Counted from the first letter of the stretch, positions 6,236 through 13,625 are shown. The stretch is 18,999 bases of DNA from Oscillospiraceae bacterium (GCA_015067125.1 SVNB01000021.1:1-18999); one strand, 5' to 3'. Made by a program: numbers and translations. The notes: generated by a model not told the origin, from the sequence alone.

Positions 6236-6754
6236 TTACATCTGCCCTTTTCCCGCGTCTGCCCAGTCAAAACCGCGCAGCTCGCCGGTTTCCTGCATAT
6301 CGGGATAATCCCACTGGCGCAGAACCTCGTAAGCCGCAACCGCAACGCTGTTGGAAAGATTAAGACTGCGCAAAGTGGGGCGCATGGGAATCCTTACCGC
6401 CGTACCCGGGTTTTCAAAAAGCAGGGATTCCGGAAGGCCGGCGTCTTCCCTGCCGAAAACGATGTAGCAGCCGTCGGGATAGGAAACGTCGCTGTGGCGG
6501 TGAAGGCCCTTTGTGGTGAAATAGAAAAAATCACCGCTGTTTTTCAAGAAAAAATCCTCTAAATTATCATAAAAAGTAATATCCAGCTTATCCCAGTAAT
6601 CAAGTCCGGCTCTTTTAAGCTTTTTATCATCAATAACAAAACCCATTGGGCGCACTATATGTAACCTTGCGCCGGTTATGGCGCAGGTGCGGGCAATGTT
6701 GCCGGTATTTTGAGGGATCTGGGGTTCCACAAGAACAATATTTAGTACCGCCAT
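6236..6754 (-). CDS. trmL: TrmL family tRNA (cytidine/uridine-34-2'-O)-methyltransferase
   Basis: A 172-residue SPOUT enzyme. It has MAVLNIVLVEPQIPQNTGNI near the N-terminus, then VFGREDAGLPE near 100 and IPMRPTLRSLNLSNSVAVAAYE near 125-146. These are the three knotted-fold motifs of the TrmL/YibK group. In E. coli TrmL methylates the wobble base of tRNA-Leu CAA and UAA isoacceptors using SAM. The start ATG lies one base after the secA stop (TAA-T-ATG), so translation is coupled. An AT-rich palindrome, GGATTTTTAAAAATCC, lies between this gene and ttcA (near 6213-6229). Confidence 0.93.
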   Translation of the reverse strand: MAVLNIVLVEPQIPQNTGNIARTCAITGARLHIVRPMGFVIDDKKLKRAGLDYWDKLDITFYDNLEDFFLKNSGDFFYFTTKGLHRHSDVSYPDGCYIVFGREDAGLPESLLFENPGTAVRIPMRPTLRSLNLSNSVAVAAYEVLRQWDYPDMQETGELRGFDWADAGKGQM

Positions 6755-6755
6755 A

Positions 6756-9473
6756 TTATCTACCGCAGCAGTGTTTGTATTTTTTGCCGCTGCCACAGGG
6801 GCAGGGATCGTTTCTGCCGACTTTTTTCTTTTTAACAACAGTGGCGGAAACGGAACCGTCGCCGGAAGATTCCACCGGTACCGCAACCTGTTCGCGCTGG
6901 GGCGCTGCCTTTACGCGAACGGTCATAAGCATTTTAACGGTATCCTCGCGGATGGCCTCTATCATCTGGTCAAACATATCAAAGCCTTCTATGCGGTATT
7001 CCACAACGGGGTCGTGCTGTGCATAGCTGCGAAGATAAATGCCCTGTTTAAGATCGCTCATGGCGTCGATGTGATCCATCCATTTAAGGTCAACGTTGCG
7101 CAAAAGAGCAACGCGTTCCAGTTCGCGCATAATTTCGCTGCCGAACTGTTCTTCGCGGGAGGCATAAACCTCTTCCATTCTTTCTGCAAGCGCGGCGGAA
7201 ACGTCCGCTTTGGTAAGAGAAGCATATTCCTCTTTGGTATAGCGAAGGTCGCCGTCGGTAAGCATCCAGCCAAGGTAATAGTCGCGCAGACCGTCAAGGT
7301 TCCAGTCCGCCTTGCTTTCATCGTTGGCAAGATAGGTATCCACGGTTTTTTCAATGCTTTCGCGGCGCATATTTGCGATGTATTCGCTGATATCGTCGCC
7401 GTCAAGCACCTTGCTGCGCTGGCCATAGATGATTTCCCTCTGCTTGTTCATAACGTCATCAAAGCGCAGAACGCTTTTGCGTATTTCAAAGTTTCTGTCC
7501 TCTACCTTTTTCTGCGCGCCTTCTATGGAGCTGCTGAGCATTTTGGTATCTATGGGAGTGTTTTCGTCAATTTTAAGGGTTTCCATAATGCCCTGAATAC
7601 GCTGTCCGCCGAAAAGACGCATAAGGTCGTCTTCAAGAGAGATAAAGAAACGGGTTTTGCCCGGGTCGCCCTGACGTCCGGCACGTCCGCGAAGCTGGTT
7701 ATCGATTCGGCGGGATTCGTGGCGTTCGGTACCGATTATATAAAGACCGCCTGCGTTGCGGACTTCCTCTGCTTTGGGTGCGATTTCTGCCTTGAATTTA
7801 TGCAGAAGTTCCGCATAGTGCGCCCTTGCGGCAAGAATATCTTCCGCGCCGGTTTCAAAATATGCGGTGGCGGCGCTTATCATTTCTTCCTCATAGCCAA
7901 GTTTTCTCATTTCTGCCTTGGCCAAAAATTCCGCGTTGCCGCCAAGCATAATATCGGTGCCTCGGCCGGCCATGTTGGTTGCAATGGTAACCGCACCGGG
8001 AGTACCCGCCTGGGAAACGATTTCCGCCTCTTTATCGTGGTGCTTTGCGTTAAGCACGTTGTGAGCAACGCCTCTGCGTTTAAGCATGGCGCTGAGCAGT
8101 TCGGATTTTTCTATGGAAACGGTACCCACCAGAACGGGCTGGTTTTTGGCGTGAGCTTCCACAATATCGTCGATTACTGCGGTGAATTTTCCTCTTTCGT
8201 TTTTATATACAATGTCGGGCATATCGTTGCGGATAACCGGTTTGTTGGTGGGGATTTCCACAACGTCAAGGCCGTAAATTTCGCGGAATTCGTCGCTTTC
8301 GGTCATGGCGGTACCGGTCATGCCGGAAAGTTTTTTGTACATACGGAAGTAGTTCTGGAAGGTGATGGTTGCAAGGGTTTTGCTTTCGCGCGCAACGGTA
8401 ACGCCCTCTTTTGCTTCAATAGCCTGGTGCAGGCCTTCGCTGTAACGGCGGCCTATCATAAGGCGTCCGGTAAATTCATCAACAATAATAACTTCGCCGT
8501 CTTTAACAACATAGTCGATATCTTTCTGCATAACGCCCCTTGCCTTTATGGCCTGGGTGATGTGATGAGAAAGGGTCATGTTGTCGGAATCATTGATGTT
8601 TTCTATATTGAAGTAAGCTTCTGCCTTTTTTGCGCCTTTGGGGGTAAGGGTTGCGGTGCGTGCTTTTTCGTCAACAATGTAATCCGCGTCGATATCTTCC
8701 ATATCCTCTTTGGAATCGTGTTCCTTAACACGGATGGAGGTAAGGGTTTTTGCAAAGCGGTCCGCCTTCTGATAAAGGTCGGTGGATTTATCGCCGGCGC
8801 CGCTGATGATAAGCGGAGTTCTGGCTTCATCGATAAGGATGGAGTCCACCTCGTCAACTATGGAATATGCAAAGCCGCGCTGAACGCGGTTTTCTTTATA
8901 GGTAACCATGTTGTCGCGCAGATAGTCAAAGCCGAATTCGTTGTTGGTGCCGTATGTTATATCGCAGGCATAGGCTTCGCGGCGTTCTTCGTTGCTGATT
9001 CCGTGAACGACAAGGCCGACGGAAAGTCCCATATAGCCAAAAACCTTGCCCATCCATTCGCTGTCGCGCTTTGCAAGATAATCGTTTACCGTTACAATGT
9101 GCACGCCTTCGCCTGCAAGGGCGTTAAGATATGCAGGCAGAGTTTCCACAAGGGTTTTGCCTTCGCCGGTTTTCATTTCGGCAATTCTTCCCTGATGAAG
9201 AATAATGCCGCCGATTATCTGTACCGGATAGGGACGCATTTCGAGAACGCGGTCGCAGGCTTCGCGGCAGGCCGCAAACGCTTCCGGAAGAATGTCATCA
9301 AGAGTTTCGCCGTTTGCAAGGCGTTCTTTAAGCAGTGCGGTCTGGCCTTTAAGTTCATCTTCACTCATGGTGCGATAGGTTTCTTCCAAAGCAAGAACCT
9401 TTTGCACGATGGGGTCTATTCTTTTAAGTTCTTTTTGGGAATAGTTGCCGAAAATTTTATCAATAAATCCCAT
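6756..9473 (-). CDS. secA: Preprotein translocase ATPase SecA
   Basis: A full-length 905-residue SecA. N-terminal FGNYSQKELKRI, Walker A TGEGKTL (102-108), NDYLAKRDSEWMG, YGTNNEFGFDYLRDNM, Walker B VDEVDSILIDEARTPLI (206-222), the TGRLMIGRRYSEGLHQAIEAKEG region, TNMAGRGTDI, and GRAGRQGDPG are all present. The C-terminus NDPCPCGSGKKYKHCC carries the zinc-binding Cys set. It drives Sec-dependent export of proteins, including lipoproteins such as the one at 547-2235. It starts at ATG with AAGGAGA upstream. It is the first gene of a leftward operon ending at 4822. Confidence 0.98.
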   Translation of the reverse strand: MGFIDKIFGNYSQKELKRIDPIVQKVLALEETYRTMSEDELKGQTALLKERLANGETLDDILPEAFAACREACDRVLEMRPYPVQIIGGIILHQGRIAEMKTGEGKTLVETLPAYLNALAGEGVHIVTVNDYLAKRDSEWMGKVFGYMGLSVGLVVHGISNEERREAYACDITYGTNNEFGFDYLRDNMVTYKENRVQRGFAYSIVDEVDSILIDEARTPLIISGAGDKSTDLYQKADRFAKTLTSIRVKEHDSKEDMEDIDADYIVDEKARTATLTPKGAKKAEAYFNIENINDSDNMTLSHHITQAIKARGVMQKDIDYVVKDGEVIIVDEFTGRLMIGRRYSEGLHQAIEAKEGVTVARESKTLATITFQNYFRMYKKLSGMTGTAMTESDEFREIYGLDVVEIPTNKPVIRNDMPDIVYKNERGKFTAVIDDIVEAHAKNQPVLVGTVSIEKSELLSAMLKRRGVAHNVLNAKHHDKEAEIVSQAGTPGAVTIATNMAGRGTDIMLGGNAEFLAKAEMRKLGYEEEMISAATAYFETGAEDILAARAHYAELLHKFKAEIAPKAEEVRNAGGLYIIGTERHESRRIDNQLRGRAGRQGDPGKTRFFISLEDDLMRLFGGQRIQGIMETLKIDENTPIDTKMLSSSIEGAQKKVEDRNFEIRKSVLRFDDVMNKQREIIYGQRSKVLDGDDISEYIANMRRESIEKTVDTYLANDESKADWNLDGLRDYYLGWMLTDGDLRYTKEEYASLTKADVSAALAERMEEVYASREEQFGSEIMRELERVALLRNVDLKWMDHIDAMSDLKQGIYLRSYAQHDPVVEYRIEGFDMFDQMIEAIREDTVKMLMTVRVKAAPQREQVAVPVESSGDGSVSATVVKKKKVGRNDPCPCGSGKKYKHCCGR

Positions 9474-9525
9474 TTAAAAATCTCCTTTTGTTAAAAATGG
9501 AAAAGCAATATTAACCTAATTCTAT

Positions 9526-9569
9526 ATTTTACCGCTAATATATTATAAAGTCAATTAACGATGTGTAAA
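9526..9569 (-). promoter_or_regulatory. Overlapping promoters of the secA operon
   Basis: On the minus strand, TTTACA (9569-9564), 16 bases, TATAAT (9547-9542). Overlapping it is TTGACT (9554-9549), 17 bases, TAAAAT (9531-9526). Either would start transcription 50-70 bases before secA. It is not possible to choose between them from sequence alone. Confidence 0.6.
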
Positions 9570-9587
9570 CAATTTAAACCCTTCTTC

Positions 9588-9935
9588 AGGCAGAAAGTGA
9601 AAAGTTTTCACCTCCTCGGAGGAGGAGGTGTCTGCGCAGCAGACGGAGGAGGGATTATCAGGTAACCCGGAGGGCAGCCTTCCCCTTGAGGGGAAGGTGT
9701 CTGCGGAGCAGACGGATGAGGTGTTTTTGCAAAAACCGATAATTAAAAAAATCCCTCAGTCACGCCTTTGTTCTGATGGGCGTGCCAGCCCCCTTTAGGC
9801 AAGGGGGCCAAATTGCCTACCGCAGGGAACGCTGTCCTCAGCGTTCCGCAAAATAAGGTAACCCGGAGGGCCGCTTTCCCCTTGAGGGGAAGGTGGCACG
9901 CCGCAGGTGACAGAGGGAGAGAAACCCTATTCCGT
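9588..9935 (+). repeat. Mosaic palindromic repeat block R4
   Basis: Starts with a GTGAAAAGTTTTCAC palindrome (9588-9602), then CCTCC/GGAGG and GTCTGC-gca-GCAGAC (9630-9644), a second full unit with GTCTGC-gga-GCAGAC (9699-9713), GTTTTTGCAAAAAC, CCCCCTTTAGGCAAGGGGG (near 9789-9807), GGGAACGCTGTCCTCAGCGTTCC (near 9826-9848), and a last CCTTGAGGGGAAGG unit. It lies between the divergent secA and ABC-F genes. The stretch 9474-9977 contains no gene. Confidence 0.85.
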
Positions 9936-9977
9936 TAAGTTCAAGAAGGCCAAGTTTTCAACCGCGGAGAAGCGGCC

Positions 9978-10006
9978 TTGACCTTTTTGGCGCTGTGTGA
10001 TATATT
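9978..10006 (+). promoter_or_regulatory. Promoter of the ABC-F leader and gene
   Basis: TTGACC (9978-9983), exactly 17 bases, TATATT (10001-10006). Transcription should start near 10013 and give a leader of about 260 bases before the ABC-F start codon. A hairpin-forming sequence, CCGC-ggagaa-GCGG, lies directly upstream (about 9963-9976). Confidence 0.75.
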
Positions 10007-10036
10007 TAAACCATAAAATACGAAAAGGGTGAAAAG

Positions 10037-10048
10037 ATGCGCAAATAA
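10037..10048 (+). CDS. Three-codon leader ORF (MRK-stop) of the ABC-F gene
   Basis: ATG CGC AAA TAA, with GGTGA (10028-10032) four bases upstream. This is the correct position for pairing with the GGTGA part of a full AGGAGGTGA site. It starts about 24 bases after the predicted transcription start. Its stop codon lies inside the P1 pairing arm (10042-10052), so its translation could control the downstream fold. A GTG-started 11-codon frame (10029-10064) overlaps but has no spaced ribosome-binding site. Confidence 0.5.
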   Translation: MRK

Positions 10049-10210
10049 TCTGGTTTTGATGTAAGAAAAACAAACCGAAAAAACCTTCGGCGGCTTCCGC
10101 ATTCGCGGCGGCTTTGTTTCCTACGGAAAAACGCAGATCATTTGACGAAAAAAGCCCTTTTAATAAAGCGGTCTTTCTTTTCTGCGCCGCTTTTTATATC
10201 GAGCTTTTAC

Positions 10211-10249
10211 AGGTCTGCGTTCGGGTTATGCCGAAGGCAGACCTTTTTT
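10211..10249 (+). terminator. Conditional intrinsic terminator before the ABC-F gene
   Basis: AGGTCTGC (10211-10218) pairs with GCAGACCT (10237-10244), with an inner TTCGG/CCGAA stem and a six-base loop, followed by T to 10249. It sits directly before the AAAGGAGG site (10257-10264) of the ABC-F gene. A terminator in front of its own gene implies regulated readthrough. Confidence 0.85.
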
Positions 10250-10271
10250 GTTCCCCAAAGGAGGAATGACT

Positions 10272-11807
10272 ATGCTCCAGATAAAAAATCTTTTTATGAA
10301 CCACACAAAAGATTCCCACGTGCTGGGAGAAAACATCTCTTTTGTAATAAACGAAGGCGATAAGGCCGCCCTTATCGGAGAAGAAGGCAACGGAAAATCC
10401 ACTTTGTTAAAACTGATTTACGACCCGCAGCTTGTGGAAAACTATATGGAATATTCCGGAGAAATAATTACAAACGGCGCCGTCTTCGGGTATCTTTCCC
10501 AGGAAACGGAAGAATATGAAAAAGAAAAAACCATAGCGCGGTTCTGCAAAGAAAACGGCTTTGAAGAACTTTATCCATACGAAGTTTATGATATTGCCCG
10601 GCAACTTTGCCTTGATGCGGAAATTTTTGAATCCGACCGCAAAATAAAAACCCTTTCTGGCGGAGAAAAAGTAAAGATTCGCATGGCGGCGGTGCTTGCA
10701 AAAAGGCCGGATATGCTTCTTCTTGATGAGCCTTCCAACGATATAGATATAGAAACCCTGGAATGGCTGGAAAATTTTATAAATTCCTGCGGCCTGCCGG
10801 TGCTATATATATCCCACGACGAAACCCTTTTGGAAAACACCGCAAATATGATAATACACATGGAACAGCTGCGGCGCAAAACCGCCGCAAGGTGTACCGT
10901 GGCAAAAATGCCCTATCGCCGTTATGTGGAAGAACGTCTGCTTGGCTTTGAAAAGCAGGAACAGATGGCCCGAAGCGAAAAACGGGATTTTGATAAAAAA
11001 ATGGAGCGTTTTCGCCAGATTTATCAAAAGGTGGATCACCAGCAGGAAAACATCACACGGCAGGATCCCCACGGCGGCGCCTTGCTTAAAAAGAAGATGC
11101 ATTCCGTAAAAGCTATGGGCCGCCGCTTTGAAAAAGAAAAAGAAAACCTTACCCAAATGCCGGAATCCGAAGACGCGATTTTTATCCGCTTTGGAGAAAA
11201 AGCTTTTGTTCCGGCAGGAAAAAAGGTGCTTTCTTACGAAGTTCCGGAGCTTTTTGCCGGAGAAAAACGCCTTTGCGGCAAAATAAAGCTGGAAGTTAAC
11301 GGCGGAGAAAAAATCTGCATTATCGGAAGAAACGGAACAGGCAAAACCACTCTGCTTAAAAAAATAGCGGAAGAACTTTTGCAGAGAAAAGACATAAAAA
11401 CCGCATATATGCCCCAGAATTACGAAGAAGGCTTTGACCTTTCCCAAAACCCGGTGGAACTTCTGGCAGAAGGCGGCACAAAGGAAGAACGCACAAAAAT
11501 CCGCACATACCTTGGCAGCATAAAATTCACCGCGGACGAAATGAGTCACCCGGCGGCAGAACTTTCCGGCGGGCAAAAGGCAAAGCTGTTTTTTGCAAAA
11601 ATGGCGCTGGGCGATTACAACGTGCTTGTTCTTGATGAACCCACGCGCAATCTTTCGCCCCTTTCCAACCCGGCCATAAGAGAAGTTCTGCAGAATTTCG
11701 GCGGAGTAATTATAAGTGTTTCTCACGACAGAAAATACATTGCCGAAGTCTGCGAAAAAATCTATGAACTTTCCTTCTCCGGCCTTAAAATCCCCGAAGC
11801 AAAATAG
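10272..11807 (+). CDS. ABC-F family ATPase, probable ribosomal protection/antibiotic resistance type
   Basis: A 511-residue protein with two ABC domains and no membrane segments. Domain 1 has Walker A GEEGNGKST (36-44), LSGGE (128-132), Walker B LLLDEP with E153, and SHD with H182. An interdomain linker rich in K/R/E spans about 200-300. Domain 2 has GRNGTGKTT (352-360), LSGGQ (431-435), LDEP (454-457) and H485. The second Walker B is followed by TRNLSPLSNP instead of the usual TNHLD. ABC-F proteins act on the ribosomal E-site; resistance members displace drugs from the peptidyl transferase centre. The attenuator-type leader supports a drug-inducible role, but the drug class cannot be read from the sequence. 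The start ATG has AGGAGG at a spacing of seven. A TTG at 10248 is in frame but lies in the terminator tail. Confidence 0.88.
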   Translation: MLQIKNLFMNHTKDSHVLGENISFVINEGDKAALIGEEGNGKSTLLKLIYDPQLVENYMEYSGEIITNGAVFGYLSQETEEYEKEKTIARFCKENGFEELYPYEVYDIARQLCLDAEIFESDRKIKTLSGGEKVKIRMAAVLAKRPDMLLLDEPSNDIDIETLEWLENFINSCGLPVLYISHDETLLENTANMIIHMEQLRRKTAARCTVAKMPYRRYVEERLLGFEKQEQMARSEKRDFDKKMERFRQIYQKVDHQQENITRQDPHGGALLKKKMHSVKAMGRRFEKEKENLTQMPESEDAIFIRFGEKAFVPAGKKVLSYEVPELFAGEKRLCGKIKLEVNGGEKICIIGRNGTGKTTLLKKIAEELLQRKDIKTAYMPQNYEEGFDLSQNPVELLAEGGTKEERTKIRTYLGSIKFTADEMSHPAAELSGGQKAKLFFAKMALGDYNVLVLDEPTRNLSPLSNPAIREVLQNFGGVIISVSHDRKYIAEVCEKIYELSFSGLKIPEAK

Positions 11808-12031
11808 TCCAAAGGGCAACCTCCCTTTAGGTAAGGAAGCCAAATCGCTCACCGTAGGGAACGCTGTCCTCAGCGTTCCGAAAAAAACGGACCGTCGGGG
11901 ACGGCGGTCCCTACAGAAAGCCTACCTTGTGTAAAGGGAGGTGGCATCGCGAAGCGATGACGGAGGGATTGTAATCCTATCCAGTTAAACCCAGCCTGCT
12001 GTTAAAAGAATCCCCAGTTTTTTTAACAGCA
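11806..12031 (+). repeat. Mosaic palindromic repeat block R5
   Basis: It begins at the ABC-F stop codon: AAAGGGCAACCTCCCTTTAGG, then the GGGAACGCTGTCCTCAGCGTTCC and GGACCGTCGGGGACGGCGGTCC hairpins (about 11858-11914), CATCGC-gaa-GCGATG (11945-11959), and TGCTGTTAAAA/TTTTAACAGCA (11997-12031). The segment 11836-11937 is close to 4297-4392. One or more of these hairpins probably terminates ABC-F transcription. Confidence 0.82.
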
Positions 12032-12074
12032 AACAAAAATTGCGCATTATAAACAAAACATAAAGGAGAAATAT

Positions 12075-12725
12075 ATGAACAGATTTTGCGTTTTGATTTA
12101 TCCTGAATTTTCTTTGCAGGAGATAACCTGCCTTACGTCGGTTCTTTCCGTATGGTTTGGCGAAAAAATAGATTTTATAGCAAGTGAAAACAAAGAATAT
12201 TACAGCGAGGAAGGCGTTTGCGTTCTTCCGGCAAAAACCGTTGAAAACGCGAATATTTCTGATTATGACTGCGTTATTCTGCCCGGAACAATAAATCCGC
12301 TTTTGGCGCTTTATGACAAAAAACTTATGGATTTTTTAAAAAGCGGAGCGGATACGGACGTGGTTTTTGCGGCGATTTCTTCCGCACCCGTTTTGCTTGC
12401 AAAAGCCGGGATTTTAAAGGGTAAAAAGTTTACTGCCGGATTTTTTATGCAGATGGCAGATACTTTTTCCTTTGTGGAAAAAGAAAATTTTATTCACAAA
12501 AGCGTTGTTTGCGACGGAAACGTGATAACCGGAATAGGAATGTTTTTTCGGGAATTTGCGGAAAGCGTTTTGCGGCGCTTTGGTTATGATATCGGACAAA
12601 ATTTTATGCGCTACAGGCCGGAAGATTATTCCGAAAAAGAACTGGAATTTTACTGGACCGATGAAGAATACAGCGAATTTTTGGAAGAGCTTAAAGAATA
12701 TACGGAACAAACCGAAGCATCCTGA
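12075..12725 (+). CDS. DJ-1/PfpI family protein with the catalytic Cys replaced by Ser
   Basis: A 216-residue protein with the class I glutamine amidotransferase-like fold: CVLIYPEFSLQEI at the N-terminus with a conserved Glu at 16, YDCVILPGTINP at 64-74, and an AAISSAP elbow at 99-105. In most DJ-1/PfpI relatives this elbow reads A-I-C-x-G/A-P with the nucleophilic Cys; here Ser102 occupies that place. An acidic tail (180-214) extends beyond the core. Deglycase, protease or chaperone activity therefore cannot be assumed. AAAGGAG precedes the ATG. It stands alone between repeats R5 and R6, and its stop codon lies within a repeat piece (TCCTGACCGTTCC). Confidence 0.8.
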   Translation: MNRFCVLIYPEFSLQEITCLTSVLSVWFGEKIDFIASENKEYYSEEGVCVLPAKTVENANISDYDCVILPGTINPLLALYDKKLMDFLKSGADTDVVFAAISSAPVLLAKAGILKGKKFTAGFFMQMADTFSFVEKENFIHKSVVCDGNVITGIGMFFREFAESVLRRFGYDIGQNFMRYRPEDYSEKELEFYWTDEEYSEFLEELKEYTEQTEAS

Positions 12726-12865
12726 CCGTTCCGTTCAGCCTTCCCAGAGGGGAAGGTGGCACGGCAACGCCGTGACGGAAGAGGGATAACCAAGCAACTC
12801 GGAAGGCAACCTCCTTTTGACGAGGAAGATATCACCGCAGGTGACGGAGGGAGAGAAATCCTATC
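12716..12865 (+). repeat. Mosaic palindromic repeat block R6
   Basis: A partial TCCTGACCGTTCCG module (about 12719-12732, overlapping the upstream stop codon), CCTTCCCAGAGGGGAAGG (12739-12756), CACGGC-aac-GCCGTG (12760-12774), a second AGGCAACCTCC unit, TCACC-gca-GGTGA (12832-12844) and the end piece ACGGAGGGAGAGAAATCCTAT. No gene. Confidence 0.8.
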
Positions 12866-12926
12866 CCATTAATTTAAGCCGGTAATTTATAAAAGATTAT
12901 GACAGCAGGCTGTTTTAAAACAAAAT

Positions 12927-12953
12927 GAGCACCGTGTTTCCGGCACGGTGCTC
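12927..12953. terminator. Terminator of the small-membrane-protein operon
   Basis: GAGCACCGTG (12927-12936) pairs perfectly with CACGGTGCTC (12944-12953) around a seven-base loop. A/T runs lie on both sides, so it can act in both directions. It lies eight bases from the stop codon of the last gene of the leftward operon. Confidence 0.85.
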
Positions 12954-12960
12954 AAAAATT

Positions 12961-13305
12961 TTATTGTATTAAAACTCCAAGAAAATACGATGCGGTGTTA
13001 AGACTTAAAGAGGCAAAAAATGCCTTTTTTAAGCCGAAATCCCCCATTTTATAATAGAGTATCCATTCCGCTGCCACTGCAGAAACTTCCAAAACAGCGG
13101 TAAGCATATAGTAATAAAAATCTTCTGAAAACGGAACAAAAGCAGCCCACGCCATAAGCGCAAGGTTAACAAGCGGGTTTGTAAGCATATTCACGAGCAC
13201 GCTGTGATATACCGTGCTCTTTTTCTTTGTGAATACGAGCACCAGCACGCCTTCTGTGAGCACCGTAAGAAGAAGATTTCTTATAAGAAGAAAAAGCGGA
13301 ATCAT
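12961..13305 (-). CDS. Four-helix small membrane protein (last gene of the MFS operon)
   Basis: A 114-residue hydrophobic protein with predicted helices at about 2-26, 32-57, 63-85 and 94-113. Charged or polar residues lie within the helices (Glu18, Asn39/Asn43/Asn47, Glu73, Glu80), and there is an LTNPLVN motif in helix 2. Not recognised as a named family. Its start overlaps the stop of the preceding gene by four bases (ATGA), so it is translationally coupled. Confidence 0.75.
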   Translation of the reverse strand: MIPLFLLIRNLLLTVLTEGVLVLVFTKKKSTVYHSVLVNMLTNPLVNLALMAWAAFVPFSEDFYYYMLTAVLEVSAVAAEWILYYKMGDFGLKKAFFASLSLNTASYFLGVLIQ

Positions 13306-13610
13306 TTTTTCTTGTTTTTCTTTTTATATTTTCCGCAGCGTTTGCCGTTGGGAACATGTTCGGAATCTTTTGCGGGCTTCTGGCCCTTCATATAGGCGTT
13401 TACTTTATCCGTGGTCTGGCGTTTAAGTTTTTCGCGCTCTCTTCTTTGACGGTTGGTTTCCTTAATATCGTCTTCGGTCGGGTGTTTTCTTTTGTGGTTC
13501 CATTTAAGAAAAAAGAAAAGTCCGGTAATAAGCGCAAAAGAAAGCATTGTGGTTGCGGCAAAAACTCCAAGGGATTCGCCTATTGCCATAAGAATCGGTG
13601 TTCCGGTCAT
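13302..13610 (-). CDS. Single-helix membrane protein with long basic cytoplasmic tail
   Basis: A 102-residue protein. It has a short N-terminus, one hydrophobic segment at about 15-35, then a highly charged tail (36-102) rich in Lys and Arg with a helical ETNRQRREREKLKRQTTDK part and a KYKKKNKKK end. The positive tail predicts N-out/C-in topology. AGGAGA precedes the ATG. It lies 15 bases after the previous small gene and overlaps the next by four. No family recognised; the tail could bind nucleic acid, acidic lipid or a partner protein. Confidence 0.7.
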   Translation of the reverse strand: MTGTPILMAIGESLGVFAATTMLSFALITGLFFFLKWNHKRKHPTEDDIKETNRQRREREKLKRQTTDKVNAYMKGQKPAKDSEHVPNGKRCGKYKKKNKKK

Positions 13611-13625
13611 AATAACGGTTTCTCC

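Larger units (their letters stand above)
10013..10250 (+). promoter_or_regulatory. Attenuator-like leader of the ABC-F gene (uORF, antiterminator, terminator)
   Basis: The leader holds a three-codon ORF followed by pairings that exclude one another. P1 (anti-antiterminator): CAAATAATCTG (10042-10052, covering the uORF stop) with CAGATCATTTG (10134-10144), 10 of 11 paired. It encloses a stem AAACAAACCG (10068-10077) / CGGcTTTGTTT (10109-10119). P2 (antiterminator): AACGCAGATC (10130-10139) with GGTCTGCGTT (10212-10221), 10 bp including one G-U. It encloses AAAGCGG/CCGCTTT (10165-10193). P3 (terminator): 10211-10224 with 10231-10244. P1 competes with P2, and P2 with P3. A ribosome paused on the uORF would block P1, favour P2 and allow readthrough. 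This fits known ribosome-mediated attenuation of resistance-type ABC-F genes; the mechanism here is inferred. Confidence 0.7.

Noticed and set aside
6771..9494. 907-codon open frame on the plus strand
   Set aside because: It is antisense to secA, lacks any protein family pattern and arises from codon bias (few TAA/TAG/TGA on the opposite strand).
10029..10064. GTG-started 11-codon leader peptide before the ABC-F gene
   Set aside because: Its start lies inside the GGTGA site itself with no spaced ribosome-binding site upstream; the MRK-stop frame is better placed.
10803..11852. 349-codon minus-strand frame
   Set aside because: It is antisense to the ABC-F gene and its sequence is an Phe/His-rich shadow product.
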